NCBI RefSeq assembly: GCF_004358345.1 | Contig: NZ_CP037952.1 | Span: forward strand, 2,046,001-2,110,000 | Source of the DNA: Parashewanella spongiae | GTDB lineage: Bacteria > Pseudomonadota > Gammaproteobacteria > Enterobacterales > Shewanellaceae | Direction of reading: 5' to 3' | DNA length: 64,000 bases | Shown: piece by piece, positions 18,624 to 28,534 of the stretch | Position numbering within the stretch: position 1 is the first letter of the stretch | How the letters are laid out: each line of letters starts with the position of its first letter | Notes under the pieces: generated by a model | Database searches by the model: none | What the model was told of the DNA's origin: nothing | Seen by the model: the letters and a program-made list of their open reading frames with translations, nothing else | Made by a program: the position numbers and the translations under genes

Positions 18624-20747
18624 TTAAGCAAAACTAGGTTGAGAGACATGTTCAAAATATTGCTTTGATACTTCAGTAGCATCGATCCTCATAAATTTTT
18701 TAAATTGTTCGTAGGTGAGCTTGGCTTGTGCCGCCTTAATCGCCGCCTCTTTTTCAGCCGATTCGGCTGTATATGCTTTTGTATCTAGTGGGGAGTATCG
18801 TATGGGTTCGTGAAGTTGTTGTTGCTGGTGAAGGAATTTTAATCTCCCAAGAATGTATTGTGTATCTGCATCAATTTCTTCAGCGTTTCTTGGGCAATGA
18901 AAAAAACGAAATTCTACAGTGCTTGATGGCTTCACATTCATATCAATAGAATGTTCGGCATCATCAATATGCTGAAGATTTAATGGTATGTTTTTCATGC
19001 CAAATGAACTGTAAATTTTAAGTAGGCGTACAAACTTAACAAATTCTTTGTAATTCAGACTTTTTCTTTGATCCTTATTTAGGATCTTTTCATTGAGTTT
19101 AGCAACTAGCTTTTTTAGCTCGCTGAACTCTTTTTTGTCGCCTTTTGCAAAAAAAAAGAACATCATATCTTCGACTCTTTTTAATACTACAGGTAACCAA
19201 GTAGACTCTTCAATGTCGGCGAGAAGCCTAAGAGATAGTTCAGGGTTTTTAGCTAACACATTATACGTATCCATATGTTTGTGTCCGGATACACCTGTTA
19301 ATTGTTCAGACTCTACGAGTGGAGTTATTATTTTTTTGACGAGTTGGCTTGTTTCTAGTAATTTTTCCTCTCCATCTTGTTCTATACAGAACTGTTGACG
19401 AAACTTGTATGGTTTTGTGTGAAACTCAAGAAAATGTCCGTCAAAAAAGAATGCAAACTCCCAATCGCCAAGTTTAAATGATTTTTTTTCGGAGTAATCA
19501 ATGCTTTGAGAAGAATGGGCGATTTTTTCTTTTTTGAGCTGTTTTTGAAAAGTAGTTTCAAGCTCATCAAGATAAGCTCTTCTAGTAGCCTCATTTTTTA
19601 AGTGTTTTTCTTTAACACTATACTCATGTTCTTCACCAAATGTGATTTCATCAAGGTTAAGTTCACTGTCATCGACTCTTTCAGATAATGACTGCTCATA
19701 TACCATCGACACTAATAAGCGAAATGAAATTCGTTCGAATTGATCGTATGGAGGGAGTCGATGTTCAATACTTGCTATAGGGACGCATTCTGGTTGAATG
19801 ATTGGAAGGTTGCCGAGCAATTGGGGAAAAAGTATTTTTTCTCTATATGTGTTTAAGTGCAAAATACACTCATCGTTTAATTTTAATGAGTTAAGCTTTT
19901 GGGTTAATTTTTCTTGATTTCCAGTTAAATGGGCCTGAATGAATTTTTCAGCATAGCCATCAAAAAATATTAATAGCTGATGATGAGTTAATTTGGTGCT
20001 AAAAAATATTAAATCAATATCCAAGGATTTTGTGTAGTTATAAAATATGAAGTTTATAGAGTTTAGAAGTTTAAGCTTGAATAAACATTTTGCTAACATG
20101 AACCGAGTAAATAATAATTGTTTTGATATGCCACTAGAATCAAAAATACATTTAGCAGTATCTACAGAGAAAGGATGAAAAGACGATTGAGCTAACCGAT
20201 ATATATCTTGATGGCTATGTTTATTTAATATAAATTCGCTTTCAATTAATTTAGCGAAACTTAAAAGCATATCTATATTATTTTCATTATCTTCACTTTT
20301 TTTTAATAAATTGATTAAATGAACCATAGTGTTTGGAAGGCACAAGTAATTGAAGTCCGCTCTTGGTGCATACCTCTCACTAACAGTACTTTTAATTGAG
20401 CTAATAGTGTGAAATAGCAAACAAAGGGTCTCTCTTAACTCTGTGGATTTTATCTTTGATAATGAAGGCGTAATCTGAGCTGTTACTATGGTTTCAAAAT
20501 CATCACTTTCACTTCCAATCTTGTTGTCGATAGCTTTTAATAATTTCTTTAATTGGTTTGGATTTCTAGTTGAAATTGGCTTAGCAGATTCAGTTTTTAA
20601 TTCAGGTCGACTTGAAAACCATTCGTGATTAAGTCCTTCTGATTGCGCAGTGTTAACAGAATATTCATCATATAACAGCGCTTCGGAAGTGAGAGAACAA
20701 GAATGTGCGCTATTCGAAGCCTCTGCAATTGAACCAACAGATAACAA
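18624..20747 (-). CDS. Large protein with C-terminal amidoligase-like (COOH-NH2 ligase) domain
   Basis: 707 aa from a TTG start with AGGTG 8 nt upstream. Residues 1-360 are helical, unrecognised and lack a signal peptide. From 365 on, it shows the ordered motifs of the putative amidoligase family, related to glutamine synthetase and glutamate-cysteine ligase: FGEEHEY (370-376), LEFHTKPY (440-447), GHKHMD (488-493), NIPLNLQHID and TVEFRFF (610-616). These would bind ATP-Mg and join an amine to a carboxylate. The usual amidoligase partners (an ATP-grasp or gamma-glutamyl cyclotransferase gene) are absent. The large unique N-terminal part, low GC and repeat-bounded location suggest horizontally acquired or host-directed function. 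Motif reading is by eye. Confidence 0.6.
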   Translation of the reverse strand: MLSVGSIAEASNSAHSCSLTSEALLYDEYSVNTAQSEGLNHEWFSSRPELKTESAKPISTRNPNQLKKLLKAIDNKIGSESDDFETIVTAQITPSLSKIKSTELRETLCLLFHTISSIKSTVSERYAPRADFNYLCLPNTMVHLINLLKKSEDNENNIDMLLSFAKLIESEFILNKHSHQDIYRLAQSSFHPFSVDTAKCIFDSSGISKQLLFTRFMLAKCLFKLKLLNSINFIFYNYTKSLDIDLIFFSTKLTHHQLLIFFDGYAEKFIQAHLTGNQEKLTQKLNSLKLNDECILHLNTYREKILFPQLLGNLPIIQPECVPIASIEHRLPPYDQFERISFRLLVSMVYEQSLSERVDDSELNLDEITFGEEHEYSVKEKHLKNEATRRAYLDELETTFQKQLKKEKIAHSSQSIDYSEKKSFKLGDWEFAFFFDGHFLEFHTKPYKFRQQFCIEQDGEEKLLETSQLVKKIITPLVESEQLTGVSGHKHMDTYNVLAKNPELSLRLLADIEESTWLPVVLKRVEDMMFFFFAKGDKKEFSELKKLVAKLNEKILNKDQRKSLNYKEFVKFVRLLKIYSSFGMKNIPLNLQHIDDAEHSIDMNVKPSSTVEFRFFHCPRNAEEIDADTQYILGRLKFLHQQQQLHEPIRYSPLDTKAYTAESAEKEAAIKAAQAKLTYEQFKKFMRIDATEVSKQYFEHVSQPSFA

Positions 20748-20854
20748 TTTTATTCACCTAGTAACTAGTTTTAACATTATTATTACTAATTTTTACTTTA
20801 CACAGGCTGAATAAAGGCGTGAAAATTGAAATATTAACGGGTTGATAGTGATTA

Positions 20855-21120
20855 GGGGCTGTTTATCTTTCAGGATTAAATTTTGTGCTATTTGAGCGTT
20901 TATCTGTTCAAGGCGTAAGTTGTGAAGCTTAGAAACGGGTTACAACACAGAACAGTGAACGCTCAAAAGCATCTAAGACAGCGTAAATTGGTCGCTCTTT
21001 CTAAATAAAAGGTACTGCGTTATCGCTTGCTTATTTGGAATACCAAACCGCACATGCTCTGTCTTGTATAAAACGACCAATTTATCGTTGCAAAAATAAT
21101 CACGAAAGATAAACAGCCCC
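20855..21120 (-). mobile_element. Family A miniature element, copy 3 (short form)
   Basis: 266 bp, GGGGCTGTTTATCTTTC to GAAAGATAAACAGCCCC, with TA on both sides. It lacks the hairpin module present in copies 1, 2 and 4. Both ends carry the same T-to-A-type change (TTTATC/GATAAA), so the inverted ends match each other better than the family. It fills the gap 20748-21135. Confidence 0.85.
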
Positions 21121-21135
21121 TAGAATAATGATGGC

Positions 21136-22179
21136 TCAAATAGCCTTTAACCACTTAATTTTGTGATGGGTGATACCACGGTTTTTATATAAACAATGTA
21201 TCTCATAATCAGTGCCGTGAAATCCGAATCTCTCACGTATGAACATGCGTTGGCTTTGAACGCACATATTGCGAAGCTGACGTCTCTGTAGGGGCGAATA
21301 ACGAGTAAATTCAATGTGTTTTTTTATGTTTAGGCCCTCGTCTTTTTTAAAAGTGAGGAAATAATGTTGGTTGTCCCAAATCATCTGCAACAAATCACCT
21401 TCTGGAGTGAAATAGCTAGTGATATGGGGATCATGTTCAGCTTTGATATTAACCGCCGCGTCGTTAAGCATGAAAAGACCTGATACCACCATTGCAGCGT
21501 AGCCTATCTTTACAAATATCTTTCTAGGGATTTTGTTAATGAATAACTTAACGATAAGCGTTGCTAATATTGACGATATGGCAACTAAGGCTCCAAACTT
21601 GAATGTTTCTAAGCCTAAGATTCCTAACCATGTATAAATACCTAATTTAATAAGATGAATCACTATTTCATTAGCTGCTCTTGTTGCGATCACTTCTTCA
21701 TTGGTAAGGCCATATCTGAAATATATTCGATTGTAGAGGACACCAACCGCACCGATTAAGGACGATATAATTCCGATTGAGAAACCCACTATAATAAGTA
21801 TCCAATTGGGCAGTTTGTTACTAAACTCCTCCTTAGATCCTTTTTTAAAAATCATGACTAAGTTACTGATTAAGAACAAACTTAAACAGAGTTCAATAAT
21901 GATTGGATTGAGGTAAGAAAGTAAATAAGCACCAACGGCAACACCAGGTAGAGAAGACAGTACGATCCAGCTAACCATTCGCCATTGAATATTCTTGTAA
22001 AACATTAATATTCTGGTAAGAGAACTGGTAGCAGTACCTATGGTTATAGCAGCGGGAACCTGCGCAGGGTTTAAAAATTGACTGAGTATAGGAATTAATA
22101 TTAAGCCAGCTCCACCGCCAGATAATGCACTGATGCAAAAAGCGATGAATGAGATAGTAAAAATAATTAAAAAACTCAT
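21136..22179 (-). CDS. TauE/SafE-family permease with C-terminal extension
   Basis: Inner-membrane protein of 347 aa, with family signatures ISALSGGGAGLILIPIL in the first helix pair and SSLIGAVGV in the second repeat. About eight helices are packed in residues 1-245. Family members (usual length about 250) export sulfite, sulfoacetate or related anions. Here roughly 100 extra soluble residues follow (from INIKAEHDPHI to the end), containing FTPEGDLLQMIWDNQ and a basic tail; I do not recognise this domain. No sulfur-metabolism genes are adjacent. Confidence 0.8.
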   Translation of the reverse strand: MSFLIIFTISFIAFCISALSGGGAGLILIPILSQFLNPAQVPAAITIGTATSSLTRILMFYKNIQWRMVSWIVLSSLPGVAVGAYLLSYLNPIIIELCLSLFLISNLVMIFKKGSKEEFSNKLPNWILIIVGFSIGIISSLIGAVGVLYNRIYFRYGLTNEEVIATRAANEIVIHLIKLGIYTWLGILGLETFKFGALVAISSILATLIVKLFINKIPRKIFVKIGYAAMVVSGLFMLNDAAVNIKAEHDPHITSYFTPEGDLLQMIWDNQHYFLTFKKDEGLNIKKHIEFTRYSPLQRRQLRNMCVQSQRMFIRERFGFHGTDYEIHCLYKNRGITHHKIKWLKAI

Positions 22180-22439
22180 AATCTTGACTCCGTAGACTGT
22201 CTAGCATGCTTTTATGGCAACAGCTAAGCAGTATATTCGTCCAAAACTATTAGACCTCAGCGTATTGTTAAAGCTCCTCATGTTATTGAACGAGACCTGA
22301 ACAGAGTTCATCAAAGATGACTTAACTTTTTGGATCCGTCACAGTGAGGTAGAGTTCCGTTTTCTGCTAGTTATTCACACTTACTTTCATATACAGTGTC
22401 ATTAACGATATTTTTCAAAGTAGTGCGAGATAGATTGAT

Positions 22440-23918
22440 TTGATCCATGCAATATGTGAAGCCACAAAGCAAAATTACCAGCAAGCTCGACTGTCGAGAG
22501 ATCCGAGGTTTGATGGTTTATTTTTTATAGGGGTAAAAACGACTGGCATTTATTGTCGCTCGATTTGCCCTGCTGTTGCCCCTAAAGAAGAGAATATTGA
22601 TTACTATCATAGTGCAATAGCAGCGGCTCAAGTCGGGTTAAGGCCTTGCTTACGCTGTCGCCCAGACAGTGCTCCACACTCTTATGCTTGGAAAGGAGTA
22701 AAAACAACGTTAGAGCGTGCCATTAAACTCATTGATTATGCCCGACAAAATAACCAAGTGATCGAGATGGAGCATTTGGCTGAGCGGCTAGGCATAACCA
22801 GTCGATATTTAAGAAAATTATTTCAAGATCAGTTTGGCACTTCGCCTAAGCAGTTTATGCAATATCAACAATTGCTCTTTGCTAAAACCTTACTTCATCA
22901 AACCAAATTAAGTATTACGGATATTGCTTTAATTTCAGGATTTCACAGTGTTAGAAATTTCAATCAAATTTTTAAACAAAAGTTGTTATTAACACCGTCA
23001 CAGTTTAGAAAAGGCCGCCACGAAATAAATGGTGATCAAACGAAACCTTTACAACTCTACCTTTCATATCGACCGCCATTTAATTGGGATCATATGCGAG
23101 CATTTTTATCTTTTCGTGCAGTCCCAAATATGGAATGGTTGCCTGACGATAACACTTATGTAAAAACCTTTAGTATTGACGAAATGAAAGGTTACTTTGT
23201 TGCTGAACATCAAGCTGAAAAATACCGATTTAAGGTGAAGGTTTTTTTGTCTGATCAATCAAATTTATCCAGTCTCTATAAGCTGGTGGCAAACATCAGG
23301 CGCATATTGGATCTTGATGCAGATATGCAACAGATAGACGAGGGTATCACTCACTTAAAGCTGCTTGGTGTAAACGCTATCTCAGGGCTACGTGTAGTGG
23401 GGACTGGTAGCGTGTTCGAAGGATTATGCCGTGCAGTGCTTGGTCAACAAGTATCAGTGAAACAGGCTATTAATTTACTGACTAAATTGGTTCACCATTA
23501 TGGGGATCAAGAGGTAGTTAATGGTAAAACGATTTACTACTTTCCAGAGCCTCAATCTCTTAGTGATTCAGACTTTGAGATGTTAAAAATGCCCGGTGCA
23601 AGAAAACTTGCGTTACGGAGTTTAGCCGCTTTTTTGCGGAATAAACCCAATGCTGAAGTCGAAGAATGTTTAGACGTTAAGGGCATTGGTCCATGGACGG
23701 TAGAGTACGCTAAAATGCGAGGATTGAGTGATCCTAATGTGTTTTTAGCCACCGATTTAGTGGTTAGAAAACGCTTAATGGCATTATTGGCGCAAGAAAA
23801 TAGTTCGTACCCTCCCATCAACACGAATGCGGATTACGGTGGTGTAATTACTTCGCTCAAAAATGCTACCAGTCCATGGTGCAGTTATGTCACCTTTCAA
23901 TTGTGGAATTTACAGTGA
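22440..23918 (+). CDS. alkA: Ada-N/AraC/AlkA fusion: DNA-3-methyladenine glycosylase II
   Basis: A 492-aa repair protein. The N-terminal Ada-type zinc domain (about 1-80) has CRSICPAV and CLRCRPD, the four cysteines that in Ada take methyl groups from phosphotriesters. An AraC helix-turn-helix region (about 90-190) follows, then the AlkA N-terminal domain and a HhH-GPD glycosylase with VKGIGPWTVEYAKMRG and the catalytic-type Asp in FLATDLVVRK. It excises alkylated bases and may also activate its own operon. Start must be TTG 22440: an in-frame TAG lies 9 bp upstream and no ATG is near. Ogt follows directly. Confidence 0.88.
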   Translation: MIHAICEATKQNYQQARLSRDPRFDGLFFIGVKTTGIYCRSICPAVAPKEENIDYYHSAIAAAQVGLRPCLRCRPDSAPHSYAWKGVKTTLERAIKLIDYARQNNQVIEMEHLAERLGITSRYLRKLFQDQFGTSPKQFMQYQQLLFAKTLLHQTKLSITDIALISGFHSVRNFNQIFKQKLLLTPSQFRKGRHEINGDQTKPLQLYLSYRPPFNWDHMRAFLSFRAVPNMEWLPDDNTYVKTFSIDEMKGYFVAEHQAEKYRFKVKVFLSDQSNLSSLYKLVANIRRILDLDADMQQIDEGITHLKLLGVNAISGLRVVGTGSVFEGLCRAVLGQQVSVKQAINLLTKLVHHYGDQEVVNGKTIYYFPEPQSLSDSDFEMLKMPGARKLALRSLAAFLRNKPNAEVEECLDVKGIGPWTVEYAKMRGLSDPNVFLATDLVVRKRLMALLAQENSSYPPINTNADYGGVITSLKNATSPWCSYVTFQLWNLQ

Positions 23919-23932
23919 GTAGGGAATTTAGA

Positions 23933-24469
23933 ATGAAACTAACAATAATGAGTACAACAAACACTCAACCGTCTTTGGCGGCGATAATTTTTGATTCTCC
24001 AGTAGGAAAGTTATTACTAAAAGCAAATAGCTATGGATTAACTCATCTAACCGTTACAACAGATTGCGAATATGAGAAACAAAATTTAACAGCGAGTGAT
24101 GCTGAATTGTCCGATGAATACAATCGAGCTGTCCAACATGTTAACCAGACTCGTGAGCAGTTAAGTGAATATTTTGATGGAAAACGAACTTCTTTTGACT
24201 TGGCACTTGCCCCCAAAGGAACAGAATTTCAACACCAAGTATGGCAAGCGCTAGTCGAAGTTAATTATGGCGCAAGTTGTAGTTACAGTGATATTGCAAA
24301 TAAAATAAACCGTCCCAAGGCGGTGAGAGCGGTCGGGGCAGCCAACGGTGCAAACCCAATCGCTATTATTGTGCCCTGTCATCGAATTATAGGTAAGAGC
24401 GGTAAATTAACGGGTTATGCCTATGGCCTAAAAATGAAACAAAGTCTGCTTGATTTGGAAGCGAAATAA
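23933..24469 (+). CDS. ogt: Methylated-DNA-protein-cysteine methyltransferase
   Basis: 178 aa from ATG 23933, with AGGGA 7 nt upstream and 14 bp after the alkA stop. The active-site motif IVPCHRIIG carries the Cys that accepts methyl from O6-methylguanine irreversibly. The helix-turn-helix arginine-finger region is RPKAVRAVGAANGANP. It forms an alkylation-damage operon with the Ada/AlkA fusion, together dividing the functions of E. coli Ada plus AlkA. Confidence 0.93.
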   Translation: MKLTIMSTTNTQPSLAAIIFDSPVGKLLLKANSYGLTHLTVTTDCEYEKQNLTASDAELSDEYNRAVQHVNQTREQLSEYFDGKRTSFDLALAPKGTEFQHQVWQALVEVNYGASCSYSDIANKINRPKAVRAVGAANGANPIAIIVPCHRIIGKSGKLTGYAYGLKMKQSLLDLEAK

Positions 24470-24592
24470 CCTGAGCTTTGGGTGACGAAATCGATAAATG
24501 TTTGATTTACAAAAATTGCCGTCGAACAAATATGCTTATTGGGTGCAAAAAAATACGACGGTATATTGCTGAGTTTTGAAGATTTTTGCAAA

Positions 24593-24725
24593 ATTCCATT
24601 ACTGCGTTGTATGTTTTTGAATTATCCCGACAAAAGCACGAAGTGCGTTGAACGCCAGCTTTGTATGGCGGCCGTAGGGAATATAGCACCTCAAACTTTC
24701 GCCTTGTACTGAAATCTTTGATCTC
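24593..24725 (+). repeat. Family E repeat remnant, copy 4
   Basis: Right half of family E: TTCCATTACTGCGTTG, TTGAATTATCCCGACAAAAG and the hairpin GCCAGCTTTGTATGGC. The terminal inverted repeats are not preserved. Confidence 0.6.
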
Positions 24726-25032
24726 TTGCCTGTTTCTGTAGGACTTGTTTTACTGTGTTGCCATGTTAAGTCATTGAGGATTAAGGTTTTAGAGATAAAG
24801 TTGGTTACATCGCCCTGAACGGAGTCATTACCAAAACCTATATCTGGTCATAAAGAAGCGTCGCGAGTTAGGTCTTCGTTTTGATACCTTGATCACATGC
24901 CTTAAAAAAGAACTACATGGTTTAGAGTTTACCTTTCAAGCACATATCCACAGAATAAGCTATGTGGCAGCAATTTTGAGGTGTGTTATCATTCGATGCT
25001 TATAGGTAAGGATATAAATAGAAAGGAAGAAT
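24726..25032 (+). other. Non-coding stretch before glmM
   Basis: I see no recognisable gene. A short plus-strand frame (about 24812-25004) is open but has no start or family resemblance. The glmM ribosome site AAAGGAAG is at 25021-25028. Confidence 0.4.
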
Positions 25033-26388
25033 ATGTCTCGGAAGTATTTTGGTACTGATGGTGTACGTGGCAAAGTTGGCGAATTTCCAATAACACCTTC
25101 ATTCGCGATGAAATTAGGTTGGGCAGCTGGAACCGTTTTGGCTTCTACTGGCACCAAAGAAGTACTCATTGGTAAAGATACACGCATAAGTGGTTATATG
25201 TTGGAATCAGCAATGGAAGCTGGTTTTTCTGCTGCAGGTGTTAATGTTGCACTTGTGGGGCCTATGCCGACACCAGCTGTCGCTTACTTAGCATCAACGT
25301 TTCGGGCTGATGCAGGTGTTGTGATCAGCGCATCTCACAATCCTTTTTATGATAATGGCATTAAATTTTTTGGTAATTCAGGCATAAAGCTGAATGATGC
25401 CCAAGAGCAAGAAATCGAAGAGCTTCTTGAGCAAGCCATTAAGTTCAATGCAATGGGATGCGTAGAGTCTGATAAATTAGGCAAAGCTCGCCGGATTGAT
25501 GATGCGGCCGGCCGTTACATTGAGTTTTGTAAAGGCACGTTCCCTAAACATCTATCGCTTTCAAATTTAAAAGTTGTCGTCGATTGTGCTAATGGTGCGG
25601 CATATCATATCGCACCTAATGTGTTCTCAGAACTTGGCGCTAATGTAATCAACATTAACGATAAGCCTGACGGTTTAAACATTAATGAAAAGTGTGGTGC
25701 AACGCATTTAGAAAGTTTACAAAAATCCGTAATTGAAAACGAAGCTGATCTAGGAATTGCAGTCGACGGTGATGCCGATAGAGTGATGTTTGTCGATCAT
25801 TTAGGCGAAGTCGTTGATGGCGACGAGATATTGTTCATTCTTGCACAAGCAGCAAAGAAAAATAATGAACTTGATGGCGGTGTTGTTGGCACCTTAATGT
25901 CGAACTTAGGTTTAGAGCTCGCACTAAAAGGTATGGATATTCCTTTTATTCGTGCAAAAGTGGGTGATCGTTATGTAGTTGCACAGCTTAAAGAAACGGG
26001 CTGGCAATTAGGTGGTGAGGGCTCTGGTCACATATTAAGTTTACGTCATACTTCGACGGGTGATGGTATTGTGGCGGCATTGCAAGTGATTAAAGCCGTA
26101 CAAGAGTCAGGAGTATCACTGTCTGAATTGAAAAAGGGTATGTCAAAACTGCCTCAAGTATTAATCAATGTAAAACTGAAAGCGGATAATGCTGATGAGA
26201 TTATGGCGTCAGATGTGGTGGCACAAGCGGTAAGAGACGCAGAAGGTGTGCTAGCTGAAAATGGCCGAGTATTGCTTCGTAAATCAGGCACTGAGCCACT
26301 CATTCGCGTCATGGTTGAATCAACAGATATTACTATGACTCAATCTCAAGCGGAATTTATCGCTAAAGCCGTTAAGCAAGCATCATAA
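25033..26388 (+). CDS. glmM: Phosphoglucosamine mutase
   Basis: 451 aa, usual length for the family. It converts glucosamine-6-phosphate to glucosamine-1-phosphate, the step before UDP-GlcNAc for peptidoglycan and lipopolysaccharide. Visible are YFGTDGVRG at the N-terminus, the phosphoserine loop [17 protein letters not shown], the metal site VDGDADR, the sugar loop GEGSGH and the phosphate-binding [13 protein letters not shown] good ribosome site precedes the start. In many gammaproteobacteria glmM sits behind folP and ahead of secG; here both are absent and repeats flank it, so the locus has been rearranged. Confidence 0.95.
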   Translation: MSRKYFGTDGVRGKVGEFPITPSFAMKLGWAAGTVLASTGTKEVLIGKDTRISGYMLESAMEAGFSAAGVNVALVGPMPTPAVAYLASTFRADAGVVISASHNPFYDNGIKFFGNSGIKLNDAQEQEIEELLEQAIKFNAMGCVESDKLGKARRIDDAAGRYIEFCKGTFPKHLSLSNLKVVVDCANGAAYHIAPNVFSELGANVININDKPDGLNINEKCGATHLESLQKSVIENEADLGIAVDGDADRVMFVDHLGEVVDGDEILFILAQAAKKNNELDGGVVGTLMSNLGLELALKGMDIPFIRAKVGDRYVVAQLKETGWQLGGEGSGHILSLRHTSTGDGIVAALQVIKAVQESGVSLSELKKGMSKLPQVLINVKLKADNADEIMASDVVAQAVRDAEGVLAENGRVLLRKSGTEPLIRVMVESTDITMTQSQAEFIAKAVKQAS

Positions 26389-26414
26389 TATTGCTCAGAT
26401 ATCATTCAGAGTAA

Positions 26415-26743
26415 GGAAGGTTGCGGAAGAAAGTATACCGATGAGTCCTCGTCACTCCAGCCTAGGCTGGAAACGATAACGCAGCACCTTTTATTTAGAA
26501 AGAGCGACCAATTTACGCTGTCTTCGATGCTTTTGAGTATTCACTGTTCTGTGTTGTGACCAGCTCACTTAGATGGCTAAGCATCACTGCTCACGCCTTG
26601 AACAGATAAATACTCAAATAGCACAAAATTTAATCATGAAAGATCGGCAGAGCCTAGTGCGTTTGCTTTTTTTCTATAAAAGTCACTGGATACCAGCCTT
26701 CGCTGGTATGACAAAGATTGGTACTTTCTAAATCGCCAGAGCC
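26415..26743 (+). repeat. Family R1 repeat copy e containing truncated family A
   Basis: The R1 left part (GGAAGGTTGCGGAAGAAAG) and right part (CACTGGATACCAGCCTTCG to GAGCCC) enclose a 5'-truncated family A copy at 26470-26654, which ends GGCAGAGCC next to TA. Confidence 0.65.
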
Positions 26744-26747
26744 CTTA

Positions 26748-26875
26748 ACTCATGAATGTTGTTCGAGCAAAAACCGTAGACGTTATAGTCCGTCATTCCC
26801 GTTGAAAACGGGAATGACGTAATTACCACATGGAGTTGTGCATATATTACTCATTCGTGCGGTTGCCCTACGATA
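26748..26875 (+). repeat. Family F repeat, copy 1
   Basis: Shares CGAGCAAAAACCGT, CGTCATTCCCG and ACCACATGGAGTTGTGCAT with copies near 47840 and 61435. It includes the palindrome CGTCATTCCCGTT/AACGGGAATGACG. It lies about 110 bp upstream of rfbD. Confidence 0.6.
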
Positions 26876-26984
26876 TGATGGGTATAATTGTTAATTAAAA
26901 AACTCCATGTTATAAGCGTGTAATTTTTGTTTTCAGTTTGGGCTTATTGAGTAAAAATTAATTGATATTTTTGGGGTTGGATAA

Positions 26985-27884
26985 ATGAAAGTTGTTCAAT
27001 CAACCGTTAAATTAGCTATTACGGGTGCTTCTGGCCAGTTAGGCCAAGAGCTAATTAATTTGTCTCTTGATGGTGTAGAGATTATAGGTTTTACTCATCA
27101 AGATTTAGATGTAACGGATTTTGATGCTGTAGACAGAACCATAATAAGTTTAAAACCAGACGTAATTATTAATGCAGCAGCGTTTACTGATGTTGAAAAG
27201 GCCGAGTTATCTTGTGAACTAGCTCATCGAGTGAATGGTTTGGGAGCTGAAAATTTGGCTTGTGCGGCAAATACAGTTGGTGCGGCACTTATTCATATTT
27301 CAACGGATTATGTTTTTGATGGCAAAAAGCAAATCGCTTATTGTGAAACAGATACTCCTAACCCGATAAATCAGTACGGCAAGTCTAAAATGTCGGGTGA
27401 GCAGGCTGTAATTTCGCACTGCCAGCGACATATTATCGTTCGAAGTTCTTCATTGTTCTCAGCAGCCGCTAAAAATTTTTGTCGCACTATGCTTCAACTT
27501 GGTGTCTCACGTTCTGTATTGAATATTGTGAGCGATCAAGTTTCAGGGCCTACGAGTGCGGCGGACTTAGCAAAAGGAATTATGATCATCGCAAAAGAAA
27601 TAAGAAACTGGCCAGCGTCTTCCGAAAAGTGGGGCATTTACCACTTTTGTGGTGAACCATTGGTGAGTTGGTTTCAGTTAGCGAAACAGGTTGTTCAGTC
27701 ACAATCGAATAAAGTCCTTATTGCTCCCAATTTAACGATAAACCCAATTCAGGCTAAAGATTATCAAAGTTATGTAGAACGCCCAGCTTTTTCTGGATTG
27801 GATAACAGTAAAATAAATAAAGTGTTTGGTATTAAACCAAGCAATTGGCAACATGCACTGACCGAGATTGATTTCAAACTATGA
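26985..27884 (+). CDS. rfbD: dTDP-4-dehydrorhamnose reductase
   Basis: A 299-aa short-chain reductase/epimerase-family enzyme. It performs the last step of dTDP-L-rhamnose synthesis, reducing the 4-keto group with NAD(P)H. The nucleotide loop ITGASGQLGQEL is at about 13-24, then INAAAFTDVEKAE, STDYVFDG, and the catalytic YGKSKMSGE (Tyr-x3-Lys). The frame begins slightly upstream of the usual start, with MKVVQSTVK before the first strand. It overlaps rfbC by ATGA. rfbA and rfbB are not in the window, so the rhamnose set is split. Confidence 0.93.
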   Translation: MKVVQSTVKLAITGASGQLGQELINLSLDGVEIIGFTHQDLDVTDFDAVDRTIISLKPDVIINAAAFTDVEKAELSCELAHRVNGLGAENLACAANTVGAALIHISTDYVFDGKKQIAYCETDTPNPINQYGKSKMSGEQAVISHCQRHIIVRSSSLFSAAAKNFCRTMLQLGVSRSVLNIVSDQVSGPTSAADLAKGIMIIAKEIRNWPASSEKWGIYHFCGEPLVSWFQLAKQVVQSQSNKVLIAPNLTINPIQAKDYQSYVERPAFSGLDNSKINKVFGIKPSNWQHALTEIDFKL

Positions 27885-28423
27885 ATATTCTTGATACAAG
27901 GTTTGATGATGTAAAAATTCTTGAACCTCAAATTTTCGAAGATGAACGAGGCTTTTTTCAAGAAAACTGGCATCAGAACAAGTTTAAGAAAAACATAGCC
28001 GATGTAGATTTCGTGCAAGACAATTATTCACGTTCCATCAAAGGCACGTTAAGAGGTCTGCATTTTCAGCAACAACAACCGCAAGGGAAGTTAATACAAG
28101 TGCTTGCAGGTAAAATATTTGATGTCGTGGTTGATGTAAGGTCTGATTCAGCCACATATGGTCAATGGTTTGGGGCCACATTATCGGCAGAAAATTATCG
28201 GCAATTATGGGTTCCTGCAGGTTTTGCTCATGGGTTTTATGTTTTGTCAAATACTGTTGATTGTTTATATAAATGTACTAATTTTTATCATCCAGAATCT
28301 GAGGTTTGTATTAAGTGGGATGATCCTGAACTTGCTATTGATTGGCCGTTATCTCAAGCCCCATTACTATCTGACAAAGATGCTAGGGGCATCAATTTTT
28401 CGAGTTTATTTGTAGCAGTGTGA
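27881..28423 (+). CDS. rfbC: dTDP-4-dehydrorhamnose 3,5-epimerase
   Basis: A 180-aa cupin-fold epimerase that converts dTDP-4-keto-6-deoxyglucose to its L-lyxo epimer, the substrate of RfbD. Family motifs are DERGFFQENW, LRGLHFQ (active-site His), GKIFDVVVDVR and WVPAGFAHGFYVL. It is translationally coupled to rfbD. No terminator is apparent after it. Confidence 0.95.
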   Translation: MNILDTRFDDVKILEPQIFEDERGFFQENWHQNKFKKNIADVDFVQDNYSRSIKGTLRGLHFQQQQPQGKLIQVLAGKIFDVVVDVRSDSATYGQWFGATLSAENYRQLWVPAGFAHGFYVLSNTVDCLYKCTNFYHPESEVCIKWDDPELAIDWPLSQAPLLSDKDARGINFSSLFVAV

Positions 28424-28534
28424 AATACCCATTATTGCCAAAATAAGTGGCGAAATTACTGTAGTGAGGTAATAAAGTCTCATACTGGGCAATAAAGTAT
28501 GATGCGATCATACTAAAAAGTGTGCTCGCGAATA

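Noticed and set aside
22200-22345. IS3-type transposase remnant
   Set aside because: A short frame looked vaguely like an OrfB fragment, but there are no inverted repeats or catalytic motifs, so it is not supported.
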